Below, one piece after another: positions 12,449 through 22,196 of a stretch of 64,000 bases of DNA. A program made the translations under genes and the position numbers. This stretch comes from Cylindrotheca closterium. Taxonomy: Eukaryota; Bacillariophyta; Bacillariophyceae; Bacillariales; Bacillariaceae. Every line of letters starts with the position of its first letter. Within the stretch, counting starts at the first letter, position 1. The notes under the pieces are model-generated. The model saw only the letters and a list, made by a program, of their open reading frames with translations, did no database searches and was not told the origin of the DNA. The stretch lies in contig CAKOGP040002202.1 in the NCBI GenBank assembly GCA_933822405.4, forward strand, positions 248,001 to 312,000. Direction: 5' to 3'.

Positions 12449-12870
12449 TGAACGAGCATGTGCCACATAGAGGGAGCTAATCACACTTTATAATACAAAC
12501 AATGTTCCGTTATCGTGTCCCACCGCATTGCCGATTTGGACTATGATTGATCATGTGACAGTATAAGTAATAGTCTCAATAAGTTCATCTGAGCGTCAAT
12601 AATCCAAACGGCAATTATGCCAGAGGGATAATTCAAATATATGGGTATAGTTATCCTTATACTGTAGCTTTTGTCTATACCTTCTCGGAGCTTGATCACT
12701 CTGGTCGTGCCCTCACTCATTCGTCTAGACTTTGATGGCACAATGTAAGTGGCGATTGGCCATCATAATACCCCGTATACCAACCCGTTTTGATAACACG
12801 AGGAGAGGCACCGCATATAGTCCCCATGCGCTCTTGCTTCATTCGTTCCAAGAAATGCAAAAGTATTCAA
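12449..12870. other. Short intergenic region between convergent genes
   Basis: Contains the 3' flanks of the LENG1-like gene and the AAA gene. I see no gene or clear repeat. Confidence 0.5.
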
Positions 12871-15800
12871 TTATGCCTTTGCATCTCCACCTTCCATTTG
12901 TTCCATTAGTAATTCTGCCACCGCTTCGACTTTTCGGATGGCACCCCACTCCTTGTAATATCTAATCGATTCGGTCAATCGGAATTCGGCTTCCTTCTTG
13001 TCGCGACGATGGTGCATTAACAGATCGGCATATCGTTCATTGAACAAGGCGGCATGGTGCAAATGACCGGTCCGAGCCGCCAAGGCGATTGCCTCCACAT
13101 ATAGCTTTTCAGCTTTGTCGTACGATTTGCCCAAGGCTTTTTCTTCTGCGTCCAACAACTTGATGTAGTGTTTGACATTTGGATTTCCGGCATCCCACCA
13201 TGATTGTACCAACTTTCGTATCTTGCCCGCCGGGTTTCTGTATTTTCGTTGACCCGTTCGCCTTGCCATGCTATACAAACTGACACCACGGTGAAAGGTT
13301 TCAATCATAATCAGGCAAGTCCCCATATTGTGCTTGGCAAAATTGTTTCCCACTTTTAGAGCTCTCTTTGCCGCGGCCTCTGGGTCAAAGAAAAGCAGCA
13401 TCTCTCCTCTGGCAAAGTGGGCCTTGTTGGAAATTTCCGGTGGCCCATCTACGTCAACACCAGAAATCACCAAGTTCAGAAATAGATCTCGGAACGATTT
13501 CAGCGAAATTAACTGTTTCCCTTGCGACAATTCTTCCATCTGAGATTGAAGAAGGGGAAACTCCCTCAGTAAAGGCTCCAGAGGTTTCCCCATGAGGTAC
13601 GGAACCCACACATGCCTTGAGACCAACGCCCACATTGCATATGCTACAAGGAGGGAAGGAATGAAGAGATTGGTCAGCTGTGTCATTATTGGTGATATGG
13701 GCGTGACTCCATTGACAAGAAAAAGAATGCTTACCAGTATCCCCCATTTTCATCGATGAAGCATATCCGTCTGCTAGTGGTTTTAGACACTCATGAAATG
13801 GCAATTTCCATGAAAGTACAAATGCATGGGAATTGAACAAACATGCACCTTCTCGTGCTGGTGGGGAGCCCTTTTGTATAGCAAGGCCAATATCAGCGAA
13901 TTTAGCAGCAGTTTGGTAGTCGGATTTGAGGGATATCGTGAAGTTGCCCAACCAAACAAAGGAATTGCCAGATTCCTTTGCAATGCCACGCTCCAGTGTC
14001 ATCTGAACCATCATACATATCCCAACAACCGAAAGCAAGCTGCCTCTAATGTGATAGGCGGCAAAACCCATGGTCGACAGCAAATCCATAACCAATTGAT
14101 CCCTTTTGTCAGTCATCAACTCCATTTCTTTGAAGATATTCGCTGGATGTGGGGCTTCTTTGTTGGCCTTGCTAATGGTTCGCATTAGAATGGTGAGCGC
14201 TTGAATGGACACTGGAACACGTCGCCACAAGACTTGGACCCCCAATTTGGACAATATGTCGATGCAAACTTCCACTGCTTTGGGATAGTCCAAGTCGACA
14301 AACGAAAGCTTGCGAACATAGGCGCATTGCAATGGTAGTGTGTCAACGAGCGAATACTCGCTTCGACTGACCAATGCATTCCGATATGCTTCCGCAGCAT
14401 CGCCGTGACCCAATGCAAGCTCCATCTCGGCCCCAATGATATACAGCCGAAGGGCTAGTCCAGGTCTTTCTTCATAGGTGACTTCTGGCAACATGCCAAT
14501 TCCAATCGCTGCATACTCGCTTGCACTGTGGAGTGCAAAAATCCCCCTTGCCTTTTCTGCGGCTTGTAAATTTAGTTCGGCATATTCGTAATGATTCCTG
14601 GTGTTGTAGCTGTTGATCAAGTCGGTGACTTCAAAAAGTTCGTTTTCTAACTCTTCTTTGCTCAGCCAGTGATACAATGAGGCCCCAACACTGAACTGGA
14701 AAGACTCTCGTTCCCCTCCCGTTAGAGCCAAAGCCGCCTCCTGCACTTTGTCGTGCACCCATCTATACCGTCCTTGACCGGCATGGTCCACAATGTGATG
14801 CGATGTCACGTTTTCGAGCAAAGGCTGTATCGATTCTTCACCTTCGCCTTCCACCCGCTTGTCCCATATCAGTTGAAGTGTTGACTCACTGAAGGATGAC
14901 CCAAGGCAGGCAGCATACTGGAGAAAAAGCTGTATCTTTTTCGGCAACTGCTTCATTCGGACTTCCAGAAGGTTAGCAACATTGGTGGTGGACATCGTAG
15001 CGTCTTCAATCTTGGAAACGTCATACACCCATTTCAAAAGTCCAAGATTAAACTCGATCAGAGTCTCGGAATGTAGCATCATCATGAATTCAATCAAAAA
15101 GAAGGGGTTCCCAAGAGTCCTTTGATGGCACAGTCGCGCCAGCTCCAAAGTCAAATTTGGATCATCAATGGACATCATGGCCATGATGATTCGATTCACA
15201 TCATCTACGTCAAATGCATTGACTTCAATTTCCGTGATGGCAAACAGGAAATAAGCCGCCTTCTTTTTCAGCCGTTGAATATCTTTCGCCAAAAGGCTGT
15301 CTTCCTCGAATTCGTCCGATCGGTAACACCCCAAGATCATGAGAGGCCGAGGATTGTGAATGTCTGTTATTATGTAGTCAATGACTTCCAAAGAGGAAGG
15401 GTCCGCCCACTGTAGGTCATCTAACATCATGACGAGTACTGATATATGCGACGATAGTACCCGCATTAGCACTCGGAATGCATATTTCAACGATTGTTTT
15501 CCATTGGCAAAGTTGTATTCCTCGTTCTCCTTGGTGGTGTTTGGTTGCACCTTGTATTTGGACCCCACAATTTCTTTCAGGTCGGGTATCATGGCCACCA
15601 AGACTCCAATTTCATCGTGCAGGGCGTCGTAAATCTCCGTGGCGATCTCTATCGTGATTTCTTGCCGGGTTTCCAAAATGATGCGGCAAATGGACCCCAA
15701 TGCCTTGGCAATTCCAGAGTATGGTTCATTGGATGTGTTGAAATCAAATTTCCCTTCTACATAGATTGCATCGTCCATCTTTTCCATATCTCTTTTCAAT

Positions 15801-16513
15801 GTCCGCGCCACGGAAGACTTGCCAACCCCACTCAAGCCTGAAACAAAACAAAAAATGGAAGGGGAGAAAGTTAGCACACTTATTGGTCACCCAACAGACC
15901 ATAACAGTCTCCAAGTTCACTACCAGTGTATCTAGCCTAGTATTGCCTCACCTGAAATATACACCAATTCTTTTTTCGGTTGATCCAATATCAACGGTGT
16001 TGAACATTCGGTGGAAGTAAATGACCTCGTGCTCATCATGGAAGACATGGGAGCATCATGAAAATCTTTGCTCATTAATCGTTCAAAGCAAGTTGCTAAG
16101 GAAGCGACTTCCTTTTCCCTTCCTATCAAACCAATGGAATCTACTTTGAGTTTATCAATCGTAAATTCGGAGATCGTTTGATGATGCTGGGGCTTCCGTC
16201 TGGATCCGTCAATGATATTCAATTCATCTTCTCGAGTATTCTTGGAACGTAACGACGCCGCTGAACCCACCGAGAAGGCAGCCGAGAGATCGCCACTTCC
16301 TCCTTCGAGGCGCCATGAGAATTCTCTGGAGTTGTTCAGCGTATCCCTGCTGGATACACTAAAATCAGAAGATTTGAAGGTGAAACCTGCATCATCCTCG
16401 GACGTTCCGGATTTGGAAAGAACTTCATCTTCGGAAATGACAGTGTTGGCAAGCGCTGAGCCTCTTCGAAGAGAGTAAGACTGAGGTTTTCCTGAAGAAG
16501 AACGAACGCTCAT
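12871..16513 (-). CDS. Large AAA (AAA_16-like) ATPase with helical repeat C-terminus
   Basis: Three exons, 16513-15952, 15837-13735 and 13643-12871, encode 1145 residues. The first intron splits the Walker A loop, rebuilt as SGLSGVGKSS near residue 188. A GREKE segment lies upstream, as in AAA_16 ATPases of the MalT/PknK type, and a Walker B-like LVMMLDDLQWAD lies near residue 330. The part after about residue 520 is helical and looks TPR-like (for example AEKLYVEAIALAARTGH followed by LHHAALFNERYADLL). The N-terminal 120 residues are Ser-rich and low-complexity. Proteins of this layout act as signal-transduction ATPases, in other lineages joined to a kinase or histidine kinase, neither of which is present here. 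Function is unknown. Confidence 0.82.
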
Positions 16514-17047
16514 TCTTGACTTTATTTCGTCGTCTTTTCGAGAATCACTTTTTATTGATTTATCTCCTTTGTTGTTGTTGTTGTTGCTTCTATTGCTATT
16601 TTGTGCTGCGTACCAGGTACTATGTTATTGCGTATTGGATGCATGACCTCAGCGTACTATGGTACGAAAACTGCACAGACGCCGAATTCTCTCGGTATGT
16701 AGTTTTTCAACCTTGCTGGAACTTCTTGGGTGCGTGAAAGGCGAACCGTAAATGTCTGATGGGAGGAATTACTTAATATTAGAAATTCAAATTGTACTTA
16801 TGGTAACTGTTTCCCATTAAATGAAATGAGCCGCACTTCCATGGAACACGTGCGTGGCTCTTCCAAGCGACTATGACTGACGTGTTTTAATTATTCTTTC
16901 GATCCAAATATTTTAAAAGTAGCACTGTATTTTATACAATTTAAAACATCGTAGTTCAGTATTGCACTACTGCTTTTTACAACAGTTGCAATGTAGTCAT
17001 ATCAAATACCTCTTCACTGCTGGATCTCACATGACCGAGAGTTTTTT
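16514..17047. other. Intergenic region with GTAC-rich patch
   Basis: Upstream of the AAA gene. It contains a TTG microsatellite near 16572 and GTACCAGGTAC-type motifs at about 16609-16666. No gene is visible. Confidence 0.5.
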
Positions 17048-18079
17048 TCAGTGGGCGAAGATGCGCTTGAGTTTGGATTGGAGAGAGCCGCGTTTCGATG
17101 AATGAGAAGAAGTTGGTGTCTTATTATTGGACGAGGATTCTTTTTTCTCAATTTTGTTTTGCGACGATGGCTTGGAGGAGGATGCCCTGGTAGCAATCGG
17201 CGATAGGATATTGCTGGCCTTGGATCCTGCTGTTGTCGATGACGACGTTCCACCCGGCGACTGCTTCTGCTTTCGCTTTGGTCGGCTTTGTTTCTTGAGG
17301 ACCACCAAATTGATTTCCAAGCTTTCTTGAATGACCTTTTGGATTTCGGAAAAGTCGTCATAGGCAGCAATGTCTTTTCCTTGGAGCTGCAAAACTCGCT
17401 GTCCGCCGTGGACCCCAGTCGACTCTTGAAAGTAGCTTTCCACCTGCACTATTCGTATGGCACCGGAAGGGTATTGTGTCAATCGGAATGGTGTGGTATG
17501 TCGGACGGATGGTCTGGTGCTGCACGCCCAAAGCAGATCACGACTCTTGTATTTCGTTCGAATCTCGGCAACATTTGGGTCTTGAATTTTCTTGTCTTCT
17601 TTCTTCGGCATGGAACGAAGCTCGACACAATGGTTGGCTGCTGTGGATCTTTGTTTGCAGCATTTCACCAGATCCTCCTCGTTATTGGTGACGGTGGTTT
17701 TGGTGCTGCTTGGGGTTTTTGTCGTCGTTGCGACGTCTTCAGTGCCACTGGATGGCTTTAGCGCAATCACTTGAATCGAAAGATTTTCTTGGACTATGTT
17801 ACGAAGTTCATCGACTCCACCTGGATAGTCCGAGACATCCTTTCCTTGGAGCTGCAAAAGCTGGAAACCTTCTTGGATGCCAGTGTTCTGTCGGAAGTTG
17901 GTGGTGACTTTGCAAACGCGTATGGTTCCGTCAACCTCTTGTTCCAGTTGGAATGGCAAAGGGTTTCCTTTCAGACTACCTCTGGTGCTGGATGCCCAAC
18001 TTAGATTGTTAGCGTTGTATCGTTTGGTATAAATGGCGAAAGGATCGACTGGATTTGTTCTTGTGGTGGTAGATGCCAT
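17048..18079 (-). CDS. Protein with two PDZ-like repeats and basic Ser-rich tail
   Basis: Single exon of 343 residues, starting at the ATG at 18079; the open frame extends upstream but lacks another ATG. The sequence contains two homologous units of about 95 residues (near 13-105 and 160-250). Each has a [L]-S/L-W-A-x-STR start, a TG(I/V)xxGxx(L)LQLQGKD centre and a (I/V)QE(N/S)L(S/E)I end, which fits a PDZ-like fold (G-hydrophobic-x-x-G loop, then Leu-Gln-Gly-Lys). The last 90 residues are Lys/Ser-rich with an RSLQSKLKR-like basic end. No catalytic motif is visible. PDZ-like is an inference from pattern; this could be a diatom-specific family with a protein-binding role. Confidence 0.7.
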   Translation of the reverse strand: MASTTTRTNPVDPFAIYTKRYNANNLSWASSTRGSLKGNPLPFQLEQEVDGTIRVCKVTTNFRQNTGIQEGFQLLQLQGKDVSDYPGGVDELRNIVQENLSIQVIALKPSSGTEDVATTTKTPSSTKTTVTNNEEDLVKCCKQRSTAANHCVELRSMPKKEDKKIQDPNVAEIRTKYKSRDLLWACSTRPSVRHTTPFRLTQYPSGAIRIVQVESYFQESTGVHGGQRVLQLQGKDIAAYDDFSEIQKVIQESLEINLVVLKKQSRPKRKQKQSPGGTSSSTTAGSKASNILSPIATRASSSKPSSQNKIEKKESSSNNKTPTSSHSSKRGSLQSKLKRIFAH

Positions 18080-18706
18080 GATGATGATTGTGGTTTTGTA
18101 TGTATTTGTTGAATTATGGTAGCTGGGTTTGTGTGTGTTTGGAAATTTGTGAGGCCAAAGCAAATATCCGCGTTTGGAAACAGCGGCACGTTACTGTACA
18201 GTAGCACTTTTATATATTGGGTACTGGTACACGTGTACGCACATTATCGAATGGAACTGCGCGCGCGCGCCCCCCACACATAGGTTTGAAGGTTTTGACC
18301 AATACGACTAGGTACTGCTTAAGCTCAGACTTATTTTCGTATACTCATCGTACTGTAATAAAGAGAAAAATTGAATTACCACGACACAAGTGGGTGAATT
18401 CAATCTCAGTCGATAAACTGGGCATCATTGCCTCGGCGCATCGACAACAACTTTTGACGGTCGAAGGCCGTTCGGCCTTTGTCCGTCTGTAACACAATGT
18501 AGTCAAAGAAATCGAACAGTGTGCCTGCGGTCTACGTTGGAATATATTATATTATGCCGCGGTAGATATATTTTGAATATTGAATATATTGGGATGATTC
18601 ATCGCAATGAATGAAAACCTGAATGTCCATTCAAGGGCACGCACATCTTTCGTCATCTCACAATCAATCACCACACATTGATAGCAGTAAATGCTAGGTG
18701 GTTATC
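18080..18706. other. Divergent intergenic region with palindromic element and GC run
   Basis: Separates the PDZ-like gene (minus) from the RelA-like/TPR gene (plus). It contains an exact GTACACGTGTAC palindrome at 18227-18238, 148 bp upstream of the minus start codon, a GC dinucleotide run at 18259-18270, and an imperfect inverted repeat near 18464-18479. No gene is visible. Confidence 0.55.
18227..18238. promoter_or_regulatory. GTACACGTGTAC palindrome (CACGTG core)
   Basis: Perfect 12-bp palindrome, 148 bp upstream of the minus-strand PDZ-like start. The same 12-mer occurs at 55623 and 57488. A CACGTG core is a typical bHLH/bZIP binding site; use here is inferred. Confidence 0.45.
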
Positions 18707-20608
18707 ATGGGGAACTGCATGACAAGCACCCCTTCCCTTGATCCAAACGTTCAAGCTATCTTGGACGAAATCAACAAACAGCATCCATCATCATCCACAA
18801 CTACGACGACCCAGAAGGAACTTCGAGCAGAAACCAAACAGTTTCTTCACACTGCACAGGAGTATTTGGAATGTCGAAAACAAATGGATGCTAAATATGC
18901 CGAGATTGATCCCGATTCTACAATTGCCAACCTGGACATTCAGACCGATTCAGGCGGAATTATTTCTGATCAGACTGGTACTGACAACCAAATGGCCTAT
19001 AAGAAGGAATACCAACAACAATCTTTAAATGGAGCACCAGTGACCAAACTTACCGAATTGTATGACGCAGCAACAGCAGCTCAGCAAGTTTATCAAGAAG
19101 TTGTTCAACAGTTGGTCGACAAGGTCACTGAATCCTGTGCTCATGTCGCTGGCGTTAGTGAAGGTAAAATAGGGGCCGATACTGCTGGTGCAAAGCTACA
19201 ATTTGCTCCACTAAAAGGCCGCGAACGAGCCCAAGAAAAGGCTGACGATGACTATTCCGACCGTGTTCCTGGTCCTGGTACCTCTTGGTTGTACGATGTT
19301 GTCAGAGGGAGTGTCAAATTCTCGACGGCGGAACAAATTGCCAAATGTCTGGAATTGATCCAAGCCGATCCCACCATGCACATTGTCAAGGCCAAGAATC
19401 GATTCAAGAATCCAACATTGACCGGGTACCGCGATTTCAACTTGTGCATTCGCATTGACACGCAACGAGGCTTTCATCACGTTTGTGAAATTCAGATTCA
19501 TTTGGGACCCATCAAGCAACTGTCCATTGACTTGAGTTCCCACAAACACTATGAGTACTTTCGAAGTTACTTTGATGGCTCGACGGATAGTTTGGCAGCT
19601 CGGTTGGAGGACTTGCAACAAATTGTCCAAGAGCACACGGAAACGGTGATTCGAACAAGAAGCATAGATAGCAATGGTGTCTTGGACGAAGGTATCTTGC
19701 AGAGACTCTTGGACAAAGGTCAAAACGAGGATCGTATCGATCGACTAGCGGATCTTTTTCGAGAGTACCTTTGTGAATATGATTGGTCCTTGCGGGCCTA
19801 TGCCAAACTTTTGAATATCAGATTGCGAAAGCACAATGGACCCAATGATGCGGCGGTTGCTTCAACCTTCAAGGAAATGGCACAAGTCCTTCAGCACCAG
19901 CGGCGCTTGGAAGATTCGATATCCTTCTTTCAGCAAAGTTTGGATATCCAAAAACGCGTCTTGGGCGAGGATCATTTGGAGGTTGCCAATACCCTGAGCA
20001 GTATGGCCGCAGTCTTACGATTCCAAGGGAAGATTGATGAGGCCATGGACGTGTTGCAACAGGGCTTAACACTGAAGAAGCAGGCGTTAGGAGAGGAACA
20101 TATATCAGTCGCAAATACATATAATACCATAGGCGGCGTCTACTTCAATAAGCGAGAGCTGGACAAGGCCATGAAATACTTTCAAAGAAGCCTGGAAATC
20201 TACATGAATGTGATTGGAGAGGACCACAAGTTCATTGCCAATACATTCAACAATATAGCTCTGGTATTGGTAGACCAAGCTGAATATGACAAAGCCATGC
20301 AGCAGTACAAAGGATGCTTGGACATTCAAAAACGGACATTGGGAGAGGAACATGCTGTCATTTCAACTACGTACTCAAATATTGGCGATGTGTACGTCCA
20401 CAAAAAAGACCCCGATACGGCCTTGAAATACTATGAAATGAGTATAGAAATAAAACAGAAGACTCTAGGCGAGGACCATCCATCGGTGGCCAATATCTAT
20501 CGAAATATGGTGAAAGCCTTGAAACAAAAGGGGGACATGACGCAAGCCATGGATCTAGAAGCCAAAGCGTACAGAATCGAAAAGGCTGCCAAGAAGAGCA
20601 ATCGATGA
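18707..20608 (+). CDS. RelA/SpoT-like domain plus TPR repeats, predicted N-myristoylated
   Basis: Single exon of 633 residues, starting at the ATG at 18707 (MGNCMTSTP). Gly2 with Thr6 fits N-myristoylation and Cys4 fits palmitoylation, so membrane attachment is likely. The part from about 185 to 300 has VRGSVKF, then VKAKNRFKNPTLTGYRD and HVCEIQIHLG, the D/VxxR, K-N-R-F-x-x-P, GYxD and EIQ pattern of RelA/SpoT-type nucleotidyltransferase folds. Residues about 385-620 are five to six kinesin-light-chain-type TPRs of 42 residues, each ending in the (L)GEDH(x)xVANTY pattern. In bacteria RelA makes (p)ppGpp; whether this domain is still catalytic is unclear because the ATP and metal residues cannot be checked by eye. 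The TPRs probably bind a partner. Confidence 0.78.
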   Translation: MGNCMTSTPSLDPNVQAILDEINKQHPSSSTTTTTQKELRAETKQFLHTAQEYLECRKQMDAKYAEIDPDSTIANLDIQTDSGGIISDQTGTDNQMAYKKEYQQQSLNGAPVTKLTELYDAATAAQQVYQEVVQQLVDKVTESCAHVAGVSEGKIGADTAGAKLQFAPLKGRERAQEKADDDYSDRVPGPGTSWLYDVVRGSVKFSTAEQIAKCLELIQADPTMHIVKAKNRFKNPTLTGYRDFNLCIRIDTQRGFHHVCEIQIHLGPIKQLSIDLSSHKHYEYFRSYFDGSTDSLAARLEDLQQIVQEHTETVIRTRSIDSNGVLDEGILQRLLDKGQNEDRIDRLADLFREYLCEYDWSLRAYAKLLNIRLRKHNGPNDAAVASTFKEMAQVLQHQRRLEDSISFFQQSLDIQKRVLGEDHLEVANTLSSMAAVLRFQGKIDEAMDVLQQGLTLKKQALGEEHISVANTYNTIGGVYFNKRELDKAMKYFQRSLEIYMNVIGEDHKFIANTFNNIALVLVDQAEYDKAMQQYKGCLDIQKRTLGEEHAVISTTYSNIGDVYVHKKDPDTALKYYEMSIEIKQKTLGEDHPSVANIYRNMVKALKQKGDMTQAMDLEAKAYRIEKAAKKSNR

Positions 20609-20965
20609 CAGAACTTGTACATTAATATCGAGGAAAAGGAAGAAATAATCTAAAGGATGTGATAAAAGTAAAACATCGTAGCTATAAGTAAAACATTGTA
20701 TGTATCTAGTGTAATACCCATCAGTCGTTCCATCGAATGGAGTAGATACAGTCACGATTCGGCGGGGAAAAGAACGAGCGTGTCACTCCACATACGCATG
20801 GGATGTCAAGACTTTTTTTCAAAACTGCGCTCATGACACACGCGGAAGAACGATCAACATCGGCAGCATCGCCGCAAAGTGATCTATACAGACTCACTCA
20901 AACTATCACATTAGGAGTAGAGATTGTGGACTAAATTATTATTTCATAAATACTAAGCAGAAACC
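20609..20965. other. Intergenic region, no gene seen
   Basis: About 0.36 kb between two plus-strand genes, with an AT-rich stretch just before 20966. Nothing else was recognised. Confidence 0.5.
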
Positions 20966-22087
20966 ATGGTTTCGAATCCAAACGAGGCTGCAGCAATAAT
21001 AATCGAAACTTCCGTACTGAGAGATTCAACTGATACCAAGATGAATTCTGTTAACGTGGCACTTCCTGCATCATATTCAAACAGCGTGGCAAAGCTACCC
21101 ATGGACTTAACTGACATTGAGGACGACACTGATCAGAAGGAAGATAATGTCAACAAGGGCGATGAAGAAGCCACAGCAACTGAAACTGTAAGCCTGAATG
21201 AAGGATCAGTGGAGATGAATTCGGTCACTGTGACAGCACTCTCTGATAACATCGAAGAATACGACGAAGTTCTGCACAACTTCGATGACTTTGATCTTTA
21301 CAAGCTGGACTATGAATCAGATCATGATGAGCAAGACGAGGGGCTCGAGAGTCTGCAATCACCTATACCAAAATCGAAACAACCCTGCGCGGCATCCTGG
21401 CCCATTGCGGCAGGTGGAGAAGTTCTGAAACCAGGAGATCACGTTTACATGTGGTGCACCATGTATCAGCACCATGGGATTGTTCTTAGTGCCGAGTCAA
21501 CTGCCGATCCATCACACCTCCTTATCGCCGAATTTACAAATCTAGCATTGGCTCAAGCAAATAATTTTATGGTGTCATCGTCTGCGGCATCCGGAGCCAC
21601 AGTGGGAAGCGGCGCTACAAGTGCCTTTCGATTTGTCAAGGAAACTGAAACCACCAAATGGCACAAGATGAAATACCAGGCCAATCCATTGGAATGTGTC
21701 ACCTGGAGACCAGGAACCTGTAGCGCTGCCAAACCATCCGGGGCTCAAAAGGTTTTGTTGCGAGTGCAATTTCTACATGATTGTAGGCACCTTTTGCCGG
21801 AATACCACCTATTGTCGAGCAATTGTGAAACTGTGGCATTCTGGTGTGTGACAGGGAAATGGGAAACCTTGCAGTATCATCACACAATGAAATGGTCACA
21901 GGGAGCGAGTATGGGATTGCTTCCAGTGGCACCTGGGATTGCTGGATTGGCGGCAGGGCTAGCCTTCTGGCATTCTAATCAGACTAGAGGTCAATGGAAG
22001 GATACAGAGGAGAAGCTGAATGGGAATTTCAAATGGTATGCTTTGGGGAGAACACCGAAATGGTCTTTTGAGCAGTCGCCACCTTAA
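20966..22087 (+). CDS. LRAT-like domain protein
   Basis: Single exon of 373 residues, ATG in the context AAACCATGG. Residues 1-135 are acidic and poorly structured. Residues about 140-310 look like an LRAT/NlpC-P60 fold: KPGDHVYMWCTMYQHHGIVL gives the first motif with its His near 170, and SSNCETVAFWCVTGKW gives the Asn-Cys motif with Cys at 287 (LRAT family: NCEHFV). In that family the Cys is the acyl acceptor and the fold transfers or hydrolyses acyl groups on lipids. A hydrophobic Gly/Ala segment near 325-345 may hold it to a membrane. The exact substrate is unknown, and the second His of the triad was not pinned down. Confidence 0.78.
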   Translation: MVSNPNEAAAIIIETSVLRDSTDTKMNSVNVALPASYSNSVAKLPMDLTDIEDDTDQKEDNVNKGDEEATATETVSLNEGSVEMNSVTVTALSDNIEEYDEVLHNFDDFDLYKLDYESDHDEQDEGLESLQSPIPKSKQPCAASWPIAAGGEVLKPGDHVYMWCTMYQHHGIVLSAESTADPSHLLIAEFTNLALAQANNFMVSSSAASGATVGSGATSAFRFVKETETTKWHKMKYQANPLECVTWRPGTCSAAKPSGAQKVLLRVQFLHDCRHLLPEYHLLSSNCETVAFWCVTGKWETLQYHHTMKWSQGASMGLLPVAPGIAGLAAGLAFWHSNQTRGQWKDTEEKLNGNFKWYALGRTPKWSFEQSPP

Positions 22088-22196
22088 ATCGTTGACTTAA
22101 AAAATGTTTCAGAGGCAATTAGCAAAATTACAATTTTAATGACTTGCACTAGTAGGACCTACTAGAACACAACTTTTGCACTCTTTAATTCCTGCT

